From positions 1 to 38,427 of the IMG/VR virus record IMGVR_UViG_3300009091_000032: DNA of 38,427 nt. One strand, 5' to 3'. The notes under the pieces were generated by a model. That model saw nothing but the letters and a program-made list of their open reading frames with translations. It was not told where the DNA came from and searched no databases. This document shows positions 1-8,670 of this stretch, piece after piece (positions within the stretch are counted from its first letter, which is position 1; each line of letters begins with the position of its first letter). The translations under genes and the position numbers were made by a program. Source of the DNA: a virus.

Positions 1-159
1 GAAGCCGCCTCGGCTCCCGCGAAGGGCCGACTGCGCAAGCGGGGCGAGAAGGCCCCTGAGCCTGCTCCGGCTGCGGACGAGTCAGAGGTCGTCGATCCGA
101 GGCGGGAGAAGTTGCGCAACCTGGTGAAGAACCCGCTTTCCAATGGGGGCCCCAAGTGA
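1..159 (+). CDS. C-terminal end of an unknown protein (partial)
   Basis: An open frame runs from the first base of the window to a TGA at 157-159, so only the last 52 residues are visible. They are rich in Lys, Arg, Ala, Pro and Glu, like a charged, disordered tail. No domain can be named. The stop overlaps the GTG start of the next gene by four bases (GTGA), the same coupling seen through the rest of the block, which supports this as the real frame. Confidence 0.6.
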   Translation, partial: EAASAPAKGRLRKRGEKAPEPAPAADESEVVDPRREKLRNLVKNPLSNGGPK

Positions 160-467
160 TCGACTACACGCCGTACCTCCTAGTCGGGCTCACGCTCGTC
201 TTCGGCCTCGGCTTCTTGGTCTGGGGCCTCACCCACCATTGGCACTCGTGGGGGCCGTGGAGCGAGCCCTACGAGGTCGACCGGGTTCGCTTCTTCGTGA
301 GTTGCGGGATCATCACGGATCGGCAGGAGTACATCGAGACCTGCCAGCAGAGGCGGTGCACGACCTGCGGATTGATCCAGACCCGCAAGTGCCCGCATGG
401 GGCAAAGGGTACCCAGTCCTTGGGCAAGGCAGGGGAAGTGATCCAGTTCCCGAGGCGGACCTCGTGA
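156..467 (+). CDS. Small membrane protein with a cysteine-rich tail
   Basis: 103 residues, starting at GTG 156 inside the stop of the preceding frame. Residues 6-25 form one clear hydrophobic membrane segment. The soluble remainder carries five cysteines, among them a CTTC pair followed by another Cys about eight residues on (QTRKC), which could bind zinc or form disulphides. I do not recognise the family. The gene ends in a GTGA overlap with the primase, so the two are probably translated together. A role near the replication machinery is suggested only by position. Confidence 0.65.
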   Translation: MIDYTPYLLVGLTLVFGLGFLVWGLTHHWHSWGPWSEPYEVDRVRFFVSCGIITDRQEYIETCQQRRCTTCGLIQTRKCPHGAKGTQSLGKAGEVIQFPRRTS

Positions 468-1435
468 TCGAGATGTCGGCGGTGGACCTGCTGGCCACCA
501 AGCTGGGGGCCCCGAACCACGCCGAGGGCTCCTCGGAGTTCATCTTCCGGTGCCCGTTCTGCGCCGAGGAGCATGGCTCCGAGGACACCAAGGGCCACCT
601 CTACGTCAACCCGGACAAGGCCAAGTGGATCTGCTTCCGGTGCTCCTCGAGGGGGACTCTCGAGCGGCTGTTCGAGCGCATCGGGCTCGACCCGCTGACC
701 GAGCCTGACCCGATCTTCTCGGTCGACGAGTTGGCCAAGGCGCTGGAGGCCTTCCAGGTCACCAAGGAGCAGGAGGTCCCCCGGCTGGTCCTGCCCTGCG
801 AGGATCCCCGGCCCGTGGTCCCGGGCACCGACGCCTTCCGGTGGCTGCACTACGTGCGCGGCTACGAGTACGAGCAGATCGATCCGTACCACCTGCAGTG
901 GGGCCGCCACCGGTTCACCCGGGCCGATGGGACGGTCTCGCCCGAGGAGAACCGGATCTACTTCCCGGTCTACGACCTGACGGGCTCCAAGATGGTCTAC
1001 TGGGTGGGGCGCAAGTACCTCTCGTCTTCGGAGAAGAGCCCGAAGTACGTCAACCCGCCCGTGGCCAAGACCTCGGTGTTCAACCTCCATCGGGCCTACA
1101 AGGCCGACTGGGTGATCCTGTGCGAAGGCGTGCTCTCGGCGATGGCCGCCGGCCCTCAGGGGGTCGCCCTGCTGGGCAAGACTCCCACCCCGGCCCAGAT
1201 CCGGCTGCTCGTCAGCTTGGGGCTTCAGGAGTACGTGGTCTCGCTCGATGGGGACGCCCGCAAGGAGGCCTACACCCTGTGCCAGACCCTCTTGGGCCAC
1301 GGCTGCCACGTCAGCATGGTGGACCTGCCGGACGGCTCCGACCCGGATTCCCTGCCGCGGGAGTCCTACCAGCAACTCTTGGCCGACCGGCACGTCGTGT
1401 CGATGGCCGAGGCCACTTTCCAGGAGATCCTCTGA
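464..1435 (+). CDS. DNA primase (CHC2 zinc finger plus TOPRIM)
   Basis: 323 residues. An N-terminal zinc finger of primase type is visible as C30-x2-C33 and C57-x2-C60, with the intervening stretch HLYVNPDKAKWICFRC typical of CHC2-like fingers. A TOPRIM fold follows: CEG at 220-222 (catalytic Glu221) and DGD at 262-264. Such proteins make RNA primers for lagging-strand synthesis. No helicase domain is attached, so a separate replicative helicase must be encoded outside the window or supplied by the host. I chose GTG 464 because it gives a four-base GTGA overlap with the upstream gene. An in-frame ATG at 473 is the alternative. The open frame continues upstream to 143, but that part lies over the previous gene in another frame. 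Confidence 0.88.
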   Translation: MIEMSAVDLLATKLGAPNHAEGSSEFIFRCPFCAEEHGSEDTKGHLYVNPDKAKWICFRCSSRGTLERLFERIGLDPLTEPDPIFSVDELAKALEAFQVTKEQEVPRLVLPCEDPRPVVPGTDAFRWLHYVRGYEYEQIDPYHLQWGRHRFTRADGTVSPEENRIYFPVYDLTGSKMVYWVGRKYLSSSEKSPKYVNPPVAKTSVFNLHRAYKADWVILCEGVLSAMAAGPQGVALLGKTPTPAQIRLLVSLGLQEYVVSLDGDARKEAYTLCQTLLGHGCHVSMVDLPDGSDPDSLPRESYQQLLADRHVVSMAEATFQEIL

Positions 1436-1719
1436 TGGTGACTATCGCTTTCCTGTTGGGCTTCGTGAGCTTCCTCGGGCTGCTCGCTGTGTTGTACAAG
1501 TCCGTGGCCTACCAGGTCGAAATGGCGACCGAGCTCACGACCCTGAAGATCCGCATGACGGAGCTCGAGTCCTACATCCCGGCCTGGTATCAGAAGGACG
1601 TGCTGCCTCCGGGGTACGAGGACCGGATCATCCGCAAGATCGAGGAGCGGGCGGATCAGCGCCGGGAGGCCGAGGCGCGCTTGGCGAAGACCTCGCCGCC
1701 GCTGCCCGGGACCCTGTGA
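1435..1719 (+). CDS. Membrane-anchored coiled-coil small protein
   Basis: 94 residues from ATG 1435, overlapping the primase stop (TGATG). Residues 3-22 are a hydrophobic membrane anchor. A charged, helical stretch rich in Glu, Arg and Lys follows, probably coiled coil, then a Pro-rich end. This layout (one N-terminal anchor and a helical cytoplasmic tail) is common among phage proteins of unknown role, and I cannot assign a function. The stop overlaps the next start in the same ATGA manner, so it is one link in a translationally coupled chain. Confidence 0.65.
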   Translation: MVTIAFLLGFVSFLGLLAVLYKSVAYQVEMATELTTLKIRMTELESYIPAWYQKDVLPPGYEDRIIRKIEERADQRREAEARLAKTSPPLPGTL

Positions 1720-1949
1720 TGAAGAAGTACCGGGTGTCCTATCGGGGCCCGTGGCCCAACGAGAACCCCGTCTCCATGATCGTCGAGGCGGATCGGCTCG
1801 ACTTCGTCGGGGGAGTTGCCTGCTTCTTCCGGGCGGAGGAAGTCCCCTATCCCGAGGTGGGGATTCCGGGGGCACGGATCCTGACCGAAACCCCCTTCCT
1901 CTCCCTGTCTCCCTCGTTCTGGTCCTCGATCAAAGAGGAGGTTCCATGA
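1719..1949 (+). CDS. Hypothetical small protein
   Basis: 76 residues beginning at ATG 1719, coupled to the previous stop (TGATG). It looks soluble, with beta-strand-like segments (KYRVSYRGPW, SMIVEADRLDF, GGVACFFRAE) that resemble small single-sheet phage proteins. No catalytic motif or metal site is seen. The reading frame uses the GC-rich codons of its neighbours and ends just past the start of the following gene, which supports it as real. Function unknown. Confidence 0.6.
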   Translation: MKKYRVSYRGPWPNENPVSMIVEADRLDFVGGVACFFRAEEVPYPEVGIPGARILTETPFLSLSPSFWSSIKEEVP

Positions 1950-2227
1950 AGCTGTTCAAGCGGCTCAAGTTCGACTCCGTGGCGGATCCTCTGTTCTGGG
2001 TCACTGCGGCGGTCTCCCTCGCGTTCGTCGTCTACCCCTTCGAGGCGGTCCCGATGTTCTACCGGGTCCTCACCGGGGTGCTGGTGGTCCTGTTCCTCAG
2101 CCTGTTCTACGCTGTCGTGGCGCTGGCCCGCTTCTGCCGGTCGCTCGAGGCGCGGATCCATCAGGTGGAGCGGGCCTTCACGGGGATGCGCGAGGGCTTC
2201 GGTCAGAAGTTCGAGAGGAAGGGGTAG
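1946..2227 (+). CDS. Small membrane protein with two transmembrane segments
   Basis: 93 residues from ATG 1946. A strong ribosome site (AGAGGAGG) lies about seven bases upstream. Two hydrophobic segments at about residues 15-32 and 41-62 should form a membrane hairpin, followed by a basic, helical tail (residues 63-93). Family not recognised. Several small membrane proteins sit between replication genes in this block. Tethering of replication complexes or host take-over are possibilities, but nothing in the sequence decides this. Confidence 0.65.
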   Translation: MKLFKRLKFDSVADPLFWVTAAVSLAFVVYPFEAVPMFYRVLTGVLVVLFLSLFYAVVALARFCRSLEARIHQVERAFTGMREGFGQKFERKG

Positions 2228-2233
2228 GTCCTC

Positions 2234-2503
2234 ATGGCCGACGAAACCATGGAACGCGGTCCCGTCGACTTCGCCCGGACCCTGTCGAAGGTCGTCCACG
2301 ACCTCATGGCGATCCGGGACGACCTCAAGCGGGTCTCGGCCCGGGTGCACGACTTCCGGGCGAGCACGTCGATCCGGGACGACGAGCGCCGGGCGGTCCG
2401 GGAGGTCTCCGAGGACCTGCTCCAAGACATGCGGGCCTTCGACGAACTGATCGCCAAGCGCCGGCAGTTGGAAGGCGAGCGCAGCGATCTTTCCGGGGAC
2501 TGA
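2234..2503 (+). CDS. Small helical (coiled-coil) protein
   Basis: 89 residues, ATG at 2234, six bases after the preceding stop. Almost the whole chain is predicted helix, rich in Asp, Arg, Glu and Leu with heptad-like spacing (VVHDLMAIRDDL, RRAVREVSEDLL), so a dimeric coiled coil is likely. There are no cysteines and no catalytic motif. It lies directly upstream of the DNA polymerase. A polymerase accessory role is possible but unproved. Confidence 0.62.
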   Translation: MADETMERGPVDFARTLSKVVHDLMAIRDDLKRVSARVHDFRASTSIRDDERRAVREVSEDLLQDMRAFDELIAKRRQLEGERSDLSGD

Positions 2504-2507
2504 CCCA

Positions 2508-5249
2508 GTGGCCCTTGAGGACCTCTTCGACCGGGGTTGTGCTCGCTGCGGGCTTTCTGCCAATGCCCGCACGGTCTGCCTCGGCAACCGGGGACAGGAG
2601 GAGCAGCCTCTCCTCGTGCTGTTCGGGGAGAGCCCCGGCAAGGACGAGGACTCCTTCGGCCAGCCCTTCGTGGGCCGGGCCGGCCAACTGCTCGACAAGC
2701 TGCTGGAGCAGGCCGGGGTGGACCCCCAGCGGGTGATGTGGACCAACGCGGTCCGGTGCTTCGCCCAGACGGCTCAGGGCACGCCACGGCAGCCCACGGA
2801 CGGAGAAGTCTCCGCCTGCCTGCTCTACACCTACCGGCTGCTCGAACGGCTCCTGGCGGTCAACCCGGCCCATCCCCCGCTGCTGGTGGCCTTGGGCAAC
2901 ACGGCCTTGAAGGCCCTGACGGGCAAGGGGGCGATCACCCGCAACCGCGGCCTCGAGTTCCCCTTGGCCGTCCACCCGTCCTATCGGCGGGAGTTCGAGC
3001 ACCTGAACGGCTGCTTCCAGGTGGTTGGGACGATCCACCCCTCGGCGGCTCTGCGGACCGAGTCCTACGCTCCCTCGATCGTGGCGGACCTCGCCCGGAT
3101 CTGGCGCCGGGTGACGGGCCAGTTCGAGGACCGGTACTGGGACCAGTACATCTGGGTCAACGACCCCCAGATCTTCGCCGGCTTCGTCGACGAGGCGATT
3201 CTCCAGTACCGGGCCGGAGAGATCCCGTGGGTGGCCTACGACCTCGAGACGACCGGCCTGAACGTCTACGACCGGTCCCACAAGACGGTCTGCTTCTCGG
3301 TCTCGAAGGGGCCCAAGCAGGCCTTGGTCGTCCCGCTCTGGCACCAGGACTCCCCGTGGAAGGAGGACCGGTTCATCCAGGACCGGATCCTCTCCGACTT
3401 GGGCCGCCTGCTCGCTACGGTGCCGGTCTGCGGCTGGAACCTCTCTTTCGACATCAAGTGGTCCCTGTTGCATCTGGGGGTCCAGATCCGGGAGATCGGG
3501 CTCGACGGGTTCCTCGCCCGCAAGTGGATGAACTCCTCGAAGACGATCTCGAACGACCTGAACACGGCGGCCGAGGGCGAGCTCGGATTCATCGGCCACG
3601 GCCTCGAGATGAAGCCCTTCACCAAGTCGGTCACCGGGGAGGCGGGCAACCGCATGCACGACTGCCCGAGCGACAAGATGCTGCGCTACTCGGGCGGTGA
3701 CGCGGATGCTTCCTTCCAACTCTGCGTCCGCTACCGGGACAAGCTGGCCGAGATCGACTCGCTGGAGAACTTCTCGACCCTGATCCTCAAGGGCATGCTC
3801 CCGGTGTGCCGGATGGAGATCGCCGGGGTCGCGGTCAACCCGGCCACGACGGCGTACCTGATGGAGCTCTATCCCAAGGAGATGGAGCCCCACATCCAAG
3901 CGGTCGAGCAGACCGAGTGGGGCCGCAAGACCAAGGCGTGGCTGGCGGCCCGGATCGACGAGCGGGGCAAGCCCGCCCCCTTGGAGTTCAACCTGCGCTC
4001 GCCGCAGACCCTGCAGCGGCTGCTCTACCACGAGATGAGCCTGCCCGTCGTCGCGCAGGGCAAGAGCGGCCCGTCTTCCGCCAAGGAGTCGCTCGAGGAC
4101 CTGATCGAGATCTGCAACGACCGGGGCTGGCCGGATCGCCGGGAGGTGCTCGAGCACCTCAACGAGTGGCGCACCTTGGCCCACACGTTCAGCAACTTCG
4201 TCAAGAAGATGTCCGAGCACACGGCGGCGGACGGCTTCTTCCACACGAACTACAACATCATCGGCACGGTCACGGGCCGGTTCTCCTCCTCGGACCCCTC
4301 GATCCACACCCAGCCCAAGGGCTCGAAGGCTCGCTGGCAGTTCGTCTCCCGCTGGGCCAAGCAGGGCGGCCTGATCGTCTCGGCCGACATGAAGCAGATG
4401 GAGATGCGGGTACTCGCCGCCCTCTCCCAGGACGCGAACCTGTGCCAGACGATCCTCTCGGGCGTGGACATCCACACCGCCAACGCCGCCCAGATGTTCG
4501 GGGTGCCCCACTCCGCCGTGACCAAGGAGCAGCGCCAGATCGCCAAGACGCTGGGCTTCGCGGTCGTCTACGGGTCGGGCCCCGGCAACTTGGCGGCCCA
4601 ACTCGAGATCTCCAAGGACCGGGCCCAAGGGATCATCGACAACTGGTATCAGACCTTCCCGGGGACCTTGGAGTACCAGCGCTCGGAGTACAAGATGGCC
4701 GTCAAGTACGGCTGCGTGACCACGGACTTCGGGCGGATCATCTGGATCCCGGACATCACGACTTCCCGTTGGGGCGACCGGGCGTGGCGGCAGGCCATCA
4801 ATGCCCGCATTCAGAGCACCGCGAGCGACACGACCCTGATGGCTCTCCTGGAGGTCGACGCCGAGATCCTCGCCAGGGGCCTCCGCTCGAAGCTGTTCGG
4901 CTTCGTGCACGACGCGATTCTGGTCGACGTGGCCCCCGGAGAGTTGCTGGATATTCTTGACATACAGAAAACCAAGATGGTAGATTGGATCAACCATGAG
5001 TTCGTCGGTTGGCTCAAGGAAATCCCAGTGGTCAGCGACATCGAGTTGTGCCCCGGCTGGGGCTTCCCGTGCTCCTTGGTCGAGCGCAACGGGCAACGTC
5101 TCGTGGTGGAGAGTTCCGTGATGCACGGGACCCTCTTGCTCTCCGAGTTGAGGCACCTGCACGCTGAGATCGTCGAACAGAAGGTCGAGGGAGACAAGAT
5201 GCTGATCGACTTCGTTCTGCCCTCGATGGCTGCCCAGGGGGTCGCGTGA
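2508..5249 (+). CDS. DNA polymerase A with N-terminal family-4 uracil-DNA glycosylase domain
   Basis: 913 residues from GTG 2508, in three parts. Residues 1-200 resemble family-4 uracil-DNA glycosylases: motif GESPG at 40-44, PFVGRAG at 53-59, HPS near 180, and four cysteines (C11, C14, C84, C104) placed as in the iron-sulphur type. A DnaQ-like 3'-5' proofreading exonuclease follows, with Asp245 and Glu247 in AYDLETTG. The C-terminal half is a family A polymerase: motif A with Asp627 (SADMKQMEMR), motif B near 676 (RQIAKTLGFAVVYG) and motif C HD at 801-802 (FVHDAILVDV). Glycosylase/polymerase fusions are known from SPO1-type phages. This enzyme should be the replicative polymerase. The glycosylase part may remove or sense uracil in the template. 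The arrangement is continuous, with no frameshift. Confidence 0.93.
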   Translation: MALEDLFDRGCARCGLSANARTVCLGNRGQEEQPLLVLFGESPGKDEDSFGQPFVGRAGQLLDKLLEQAGVDPQRVMWTNAVRCFAQTAQGTPRQPTDGEVSACLLYTYRLLERLLAVNPAHPPLLVALGNTALKALTGKGAITRNRGLEFPLAVHPSYRREFEHLNGCFQVVGTIHPSAALRTESYAPSIVADLARIWRRVTGQFEDRYWDQYIWVNDPQIFAGFVDEAILQYRAGEIPWVAYDLETTGLNVYDRSHKTVCFSVSKGPKQALVVPLWHQDSPWKEDRFIQDRILSDLGRLLATVPVCGWNLSFDIKWSLLHLGVQIREIGLDGFLARKWMNSSKTISNDLNTAAEGELGFIGHGLEMKPFTKSVTGEAGNRMHDCPSDKMLRYSGGDADASFQLCVRYRDKLAEIDSLENFSTLILKGMLPVCRMEIAGVAVNPATTAYLMELYPKEMEPHIQAVEQTEWGRKTKAWLAARIDERGKPAPLEFNLRSPQTLQRLLYHEMSLPVVAQGKSGPSSAKESLEDLIEICNDRGWPDRREVLEHLNEWRTLAHTFSNFVKKMSEHTAADGFFHTNYNIIGTVTGRFSSSDPSIHTQPKGSKARWQFVSRWAKQGGLIVSADMKQMEMRVLAALSQDANLCQTILSGVDIHTANAAQMFGVPHSAVTKEQRQIAKTLGFAVVYGSGPGNLAAQLEISKDRAQGIIDNWYQTFPGTLEYQRSEYKMAVKYGCVTTDFGRIIWIPDITTSRWGDRAWRQAINARIQSTASDTTLMALLEVDAEILARGLRSKLFGFVHDAILVDVAPGELLDILDIQKTKMVDWINHEFVGWLKEIPVVSDIELCPGWGFPCSLVERNGQRLVVESSVMHGTLLLSELRHLHAEIVEQKVEGDKMLIDFVLPSMAAQGVA

Positions 5250-5725
5250 TCGTCAAGGAGTTCTTCGCGGAGATCGCTGCCCAACTGGGCTCCGACGGGG
5301 TCAAGCTGACCCGCCACTTCCCCCATCTCGTCGTGCTCGAAGAGGCGCTCGTCGAGAACTCGGATCTGGACGATCTGCTCCAGAACCTGCCGGTGCAGTA
5401 CCGGGATCTCGTCGACCTGCTTTCCATCGTCCGTTCCGCGCTGTCCGTGAAGGAGGTGCAACTCGAACGACTGATCCAGCAATCCGAAACCGCAGTCCGC
5501 TTGGGCCTCGGTGCCCAGAAGGCGACGCTGGCCGAAGTCCGGGCCCGCGCCGTGGACCGAGACCCCCAGATTCCCGACCTCCACGGCAAGGTCGAGGCTC
5601 TCAAGATCCTCGCCGACCACCTACGCGAAATTCGTACCTTGGCCCTGATGCGCCGCGACATCCTGTTGGAGCGTTCCCGCGACCGGCGCAAGGCCCGTGA
5701 AGACGACCGCAACTCATTCGACTGA
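5246..5725 (+). CDS. Hypothetical helical protein downstream of the polymerase
   Basis: 159 residues from GTG 5246, overlapping the polymerase stop as GTGA. The sequence is mostly amphipathic helix with many Leu, Arg and Glu, and looks like an all-alpha soluble protein. The C-terminus is strongly charged (ERSRDRRKAREDD). No motif is recognised. Position between polymerase and single-strand binding protein suggests a replication-accessory or loader role, as many phages place such proteins there, but this is inference only. Confidence 0.65.
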   Translation: MIVKEFFAEIAAQLGSDGVKLTRHFPHLVVLEEALVENSDLDDLLQNLPVQYRDLVDLLSIVRSALSVKEVQLERLIQQSETAVRLGLGAQKATLAEVRARAVDRDPQIPDLHGKVEALKILADHLREIRTLALMRRDILLERSRDRRKAREDDRNSFD

Positions 5726-5735
5726 GGAGACCCGC

Positions 5736-6932
5736 ATGCCTTCCTTCCACAAGCCCAACCTCGACGAACTGCTCCGCCAGGCCGAACAGGCCGAGGAGGA
5801 GAAGAAGAATCGGGGCTTCAACGACGGAGATATCCGCTTCTTCAACGGCAAGGACGGTCTGGCGACCGGCAACAACATGTTCGTCGTCTGCCCGCCGTAC
5901 TCCGAGGCGGGCCTGTACGTGTTCAAGGAGTTCAGCCACTGGACCGCCGAGCGCGAGCGCTCCGTCTGCCCGGAGTTGACCCACCCCGGCACCCACCTGT
6001 GCCCGGTGTGCGCCGTGCTGCGCGACCTCGCGGCCAACAACCACGACGCCGAGCAGCTCCGGGAGTATCAGGCCCGGCCCACCTGCTTCGTCAACGTCCT
6101 GCCGCTCGAGATCGGCAACAAGCGGATCGACTACGAGGACCCGTCGAACCTCTGGCTGCCCCACATCCTCCGGTGCTCGCCGATGGTCGGCGACTTCATC
6201 ATCCGCGCCCCGCGCGAGTTGCCCGACTTCGCCGAGCCGGGCAACGCTGCCCGGCTGACGGTCAAGAAGACGGTCAAGGGGGGCAGCAACAAGCGCTCGA
6301 ACACCCGCTACGAGATCTCGTGGTACCCGGACCGGATCAACATCGGCGACGAGGCCACCCTCGAGGCCATCGCCTCCTCGATCTACCCGCTGGACAAGAT
6401 CTTCGGCCGGTGGAACGAGGAGCGCTGGAAGGAGTCCGTGGCCCGGGCCAACTCGATCCTCGCCCGGTTCCACTACGAGGAGTACAGCGTGGCCCAGTTC
6501 GCCGCCGGGATCGCACCGCCGCCCGAGGAGCAGGCGAAGGAGGCCCCCAAGGCGGCTTCCCCCCGTCCGGCTCCGGCGGCTTCCGGCCCCCGCCCGGCGG
6601 GTCCGACCGTCGCCTCCGGTCCCCGCCCCGCCCCCACCGGTCCCCGCCCGGCCATGTCCACGGCGGGTCCGCGCCCGGCTGCTGCAGCGGCGGCTTCCCT
6701 GCGGCCCGCTCCGGCTCCGGCGGCGGCTCCCGCGACCGCCGCTCCCCGCCTGCGCACGCAGGCTCCGGGGGCTTCCGAGAGCATCGTCCGCACCGCCCAG
6801 ACGGATCCCACGGGTGAGCGGCCGGCGTGCTTCGCCCACCAGTCCGCGATGGATCCCGAGTGCACCCGGTGCGCGGCCCTCGAGACCTGCGTCGTCGAGT
6901 CCCTCAACCGCATGACGACCTCCGGCCAGTGA
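5736..6932 (+). CDS. gp32-like single-stranded DNA-binding protein
   Basis: 398 residues if started at ATG 5736, preceded by GAGGAGA. The frame is open further up to 5697, but that part lies over the previous gene. The first 260 residues look like T4 gp32-type SSB: an N-terminal Glu/Lys-rich stretch, a core opening IRFFNGKDGLATGNNMF, and a cysteine/histidine cluster CPELTHPGTHLCPVC like the zinc site inside the gp32 fold. The long linker that follows (about residues 270-355) is nearly all Pro, Ala, Arg, Gly and Ser. A last segment holds a second cluster with Cys365 (PACFAH, CTRCAALETC) before the stop. The gp32 family coats single-stranded DNA during replication and recombination. The Pro/Ala linker and terminal Cys cluster are unusual for the family. 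The UvsX gene overlaps its stop. Confidence 0.85.
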   Translation: MPSFHKPNLDELLRQAEQAEEEKKNRGFNDGDIRFFNGKDGLATGNNMFVVCPPYSEAGLYVFKEFSHWTAERERSVCPELTHPGTHLCPVCAVLRDLAANNHDAEQLREYQARPTCFVNVLPLEIGNKRIDYEDPSNLWLPHILRCSPMVGDFIIRAPRELPDFAEPGNAARLTVKKTVKGGSNKRSNTRYEISWYPDRINIGDEATLEAIASSIYPLDKIFGRWNEERWKESVARANSILARFHYEEYSVAQFAAGIAPPPEEQAKEAPKAASPRPAPAASGPRPAGPTVASGPRPAPTGPRPAMSTAGPRPAAAAAASLRPAPAPAAAPATAAPRLRTQAPGASESIVRTAQTDPTGERPACFAHQSAMDPECTRCAALETCVVESLNRMTTSGQ

Positions 6933-7975
6933 GCCGGAAGAACCCCGAACCGAAGAAGAAGGACAAGACCACCGAGATCCTGAGAGCCGCCGCAGACGAG
7001 ATCAATGCGGCTCTCAAGGACTCGGTGGTCACGCTCGGGATCGATCCGCTCGATTCCGAGGTCAAGATCTGGATTCCCACCGGGTGGACCCTCCTCGATC
7101 AGGTGATCGGCGGGGGTCTGCCCGTGGGCCGGACCGTGGAGTTGTACGGCAAGGAGTCGGCTGGAAAGACCACCCTCGCCGTCCACGCCATGGTGGGCTG
7201 CCAGAGGCTGGGCGGAGTGGCGGTCCTGTTCGACCCGGAGTCCACCTTCGACCGGGACCTGGCGACCAGGATGGGAGTCAACTTCAACCGGCTCCTCATC
7301 ATGTCCCCGAAGATCGCGCTCGAGGATGTCTTCACCTGCTTCCTGTCCATGATCGAGGTGGTCCACAAGTCGAGCCCCGAGGTCCCGATCCTGATGGTGT
7401 GGGACACTCTCGCGGCGACTCCGACCAAGAAGGAGCAGGCGGAGCAGAACGACTCCGGGCGCATGGGTGGCCAGTACCGGGCCCAAGTCGTTCGCCGCGG
7501 CATGCGGTCGATCACCCACATGATCTCGAAGACCAACACCTGCCTGCTGGTCCTGAACCACGTCTACGACACGGCGGTCAACGGCATCATGCTGACCGAG
7601 ACTCCGGGCGGGCGCGGGGTGAAGTTCCACGCCTCGATCCGGATCCACCTGAAGTCGAGGGGTTGGATCCGGGAGAAGGAGGACGGGGACCCCGTCGGTG
7701 CCTTCGTCCTCGCCCGGGTGGAGAAGAACAAGCTCGCCTGCCCGCGCCGCGAGGTCGTCTCCAGGCTCTACTTCGGCAAGGGCTTCTCGGACCTCCACTC
7801 TCTGTTCGACGCCGCGACGGACCTGGGCGTCGTGCGCAAGGCCGGGGCGTGGAGCGTCTTCACGGTGGGGGACCGGGAGTTGAAGTTCTACGGCAGCGCG
7901 CTGGCCCGGATCGCTTCGGAGAACCCGGACTTCGAGCCCGCCCTGCGCGCAGCGGTCATGGGGGCTTGGGTGTGA
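6929..7975 (+). CDS. UvsX/RecA-like recombinase
   Basis: 348 residues from GTG 6929 (GTGA overlap with the SSB). The RecA ATPase core is evident: Walker A GKESAGKTT at 74-82, a following AVLFDPESTFD segment corresponding to the catalytic-Glu region, Walker B hydrophobic strand VPILMVWDTLAA, and a downstream LVLNHVY strand. The order and length match phage UvsX proteins better than host RecA. It should form filaments on single-stranded DNA and promote strand exchange for recombination-dependent replication and repair, working with the SSB just upstream and the SbcCD fusion further down. Confidence 0.9.
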   Translation: MSRKNPEPKKKDKTTEILRAAADEINAALKDSVVTLGIDPLDSEVKIWIPTGWTLLDQVIGGGLPVGRTVELYGKESAGKTTLAVHAMVGCQRLGGVAVLFDPESTFDRDLATRMGVNFNRLLIMSPKIALEDVFTCFLSMIEVVHKSSPEVPILMVWDTLAATPTKKEQAEQNDSGRMGGQYRAQVVRRGMRSITHMISKTNTCLLVLNHVYDTAVNGIMLTETPGGRGVKFHASIRIHLKSRGWIREKEDGDPVGAFVLARVEKNKLACPRREVVSRLYFGKGFSDLHSLFDAATDLGVVRKAGAWSVFTVGDRELKFYGSALARIASENPDFEPALRAAVMGAWV

Positions 7976-8304
7976 TCTCTCGAGTCGCCCGCCGGGCTGC
8001 CAAGGTGATCGACCGTCGACGCTTGGAGGCGTGGAAGAAAGAGGTCCACCAAGCTAAGAGGGAAGAGGCACGGATTTCGGGGTTGGAGGAGGAGTGGAAG
8101 TTCCTCTTCAACTACCGGATCTGCCCTCGTTGTACGGAGCCCCTCAACTGGGACAACTACCATAAGCGGGTGGCGATGTACCACAAAGAGGGACCACCTG
8201 CCCAAGAGGGCATCTACACTTGTCCGAAGTGCGAGAGGCTGTTTCGGGAGAATCCACGGCTCTACGGTTACCAAGATCCAACGAAGGACTACAGGGGGGA
8301 TTGA
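7972..8304 (+). CDS. Small zinc-ribbon protein
   Basis: 110 residues from GTG 7972, overlapping the UvsX stop (GTGA). The N-terminal third is basic and helical. The second half has two CxxC knuckles, CPRC and CPKC, about 35 residues apart, typical of a zinc ribbon that binds nucleic acid or protein. Some of its codons (AAA, CGT, TTT) are less GC-rich than those of neighbouring genes. I do not recognise the family. A role with the recombinase is suggested only by coupling. Confidence 0.66.
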   Translation: MISRVARRAAKVIDRRRLEAWKKEVHQAKREEARISGLEEEWKFLFNYRICPRCTEPLNWDNYHKRVAMYHKEGPPAQEGIYTCPKCERLFRENPRLYGYQDPTKDYRGD

Positions 8305-8315
8305 GGAGGAAGAGG

Positions 8316-8669
8316 ATGAAGTGCGTCCGGATCGAACCCGCTAACGCATTCCGGTGGACCGGGCACCTCAACGAGTTCCTGTTGTGGGCTCGTGAGGTCG
8401 AACTCGATCCCTACCGGGACTGCGAGACCCACGTCAGCCCGGAGAACTTGTCCTTGAGGGTCTATCGGGTCATGGACAACAACTACAACCAGCGCGTGGA
8501 CCTGTTCATGGAACTCGGGGACTGGGTCATTTGCGAGGACGGTCACCCGATGGTGCTCACCGAGGAGGCCTTCCGCCGGAAGTTCCGCATGGTGGACCCC
8601 CCGCCGACGCAGGTGATCGGCATCGGCTCGATCGAGAGCGCCGAGAAGTTCAGCAAGTTCGGGGGCTAG
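8316..8669 (+). CDS. Hypothetical phage protein (small beta-rich)
   Basis: 117 residues from ATG 8316, which follows GAGGAGGAAGAGG, a clear ribosome site; upstream codons in the same frame lie over the preceding gene. The segment LGDWVICEDGHPMVLTEEAFRRKF resembles a motif seen at the end of many small phage proteins (a GDWI-type turn followed by a helix ending in F). The chain looks soluble. No enzyme function is proposed. Confidence 0.68.
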   Translation: MKCVRIEPANAFRWTGHLNEFLLWAREVELDPYRDCETHVSPENLSLRVYRVMDNNYNQRVDLFMELGDWVICEDGHPMVLTEEAFRRKFRMVDPPPTQVIGIGSIESAEKFSKFGG

Positions 8670-8670
8670 G

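Noticed and set aside
2325-5162. Long minus-strand open frame of 945 codons opposite the polymerase
   Set aside because: It mirrors the polymerase gene, which has all catalytic motifs. High GC and strict codon use leave long open frames on the opposite strand. Its translation is Leu/Arg/Gly-rich with no motif.
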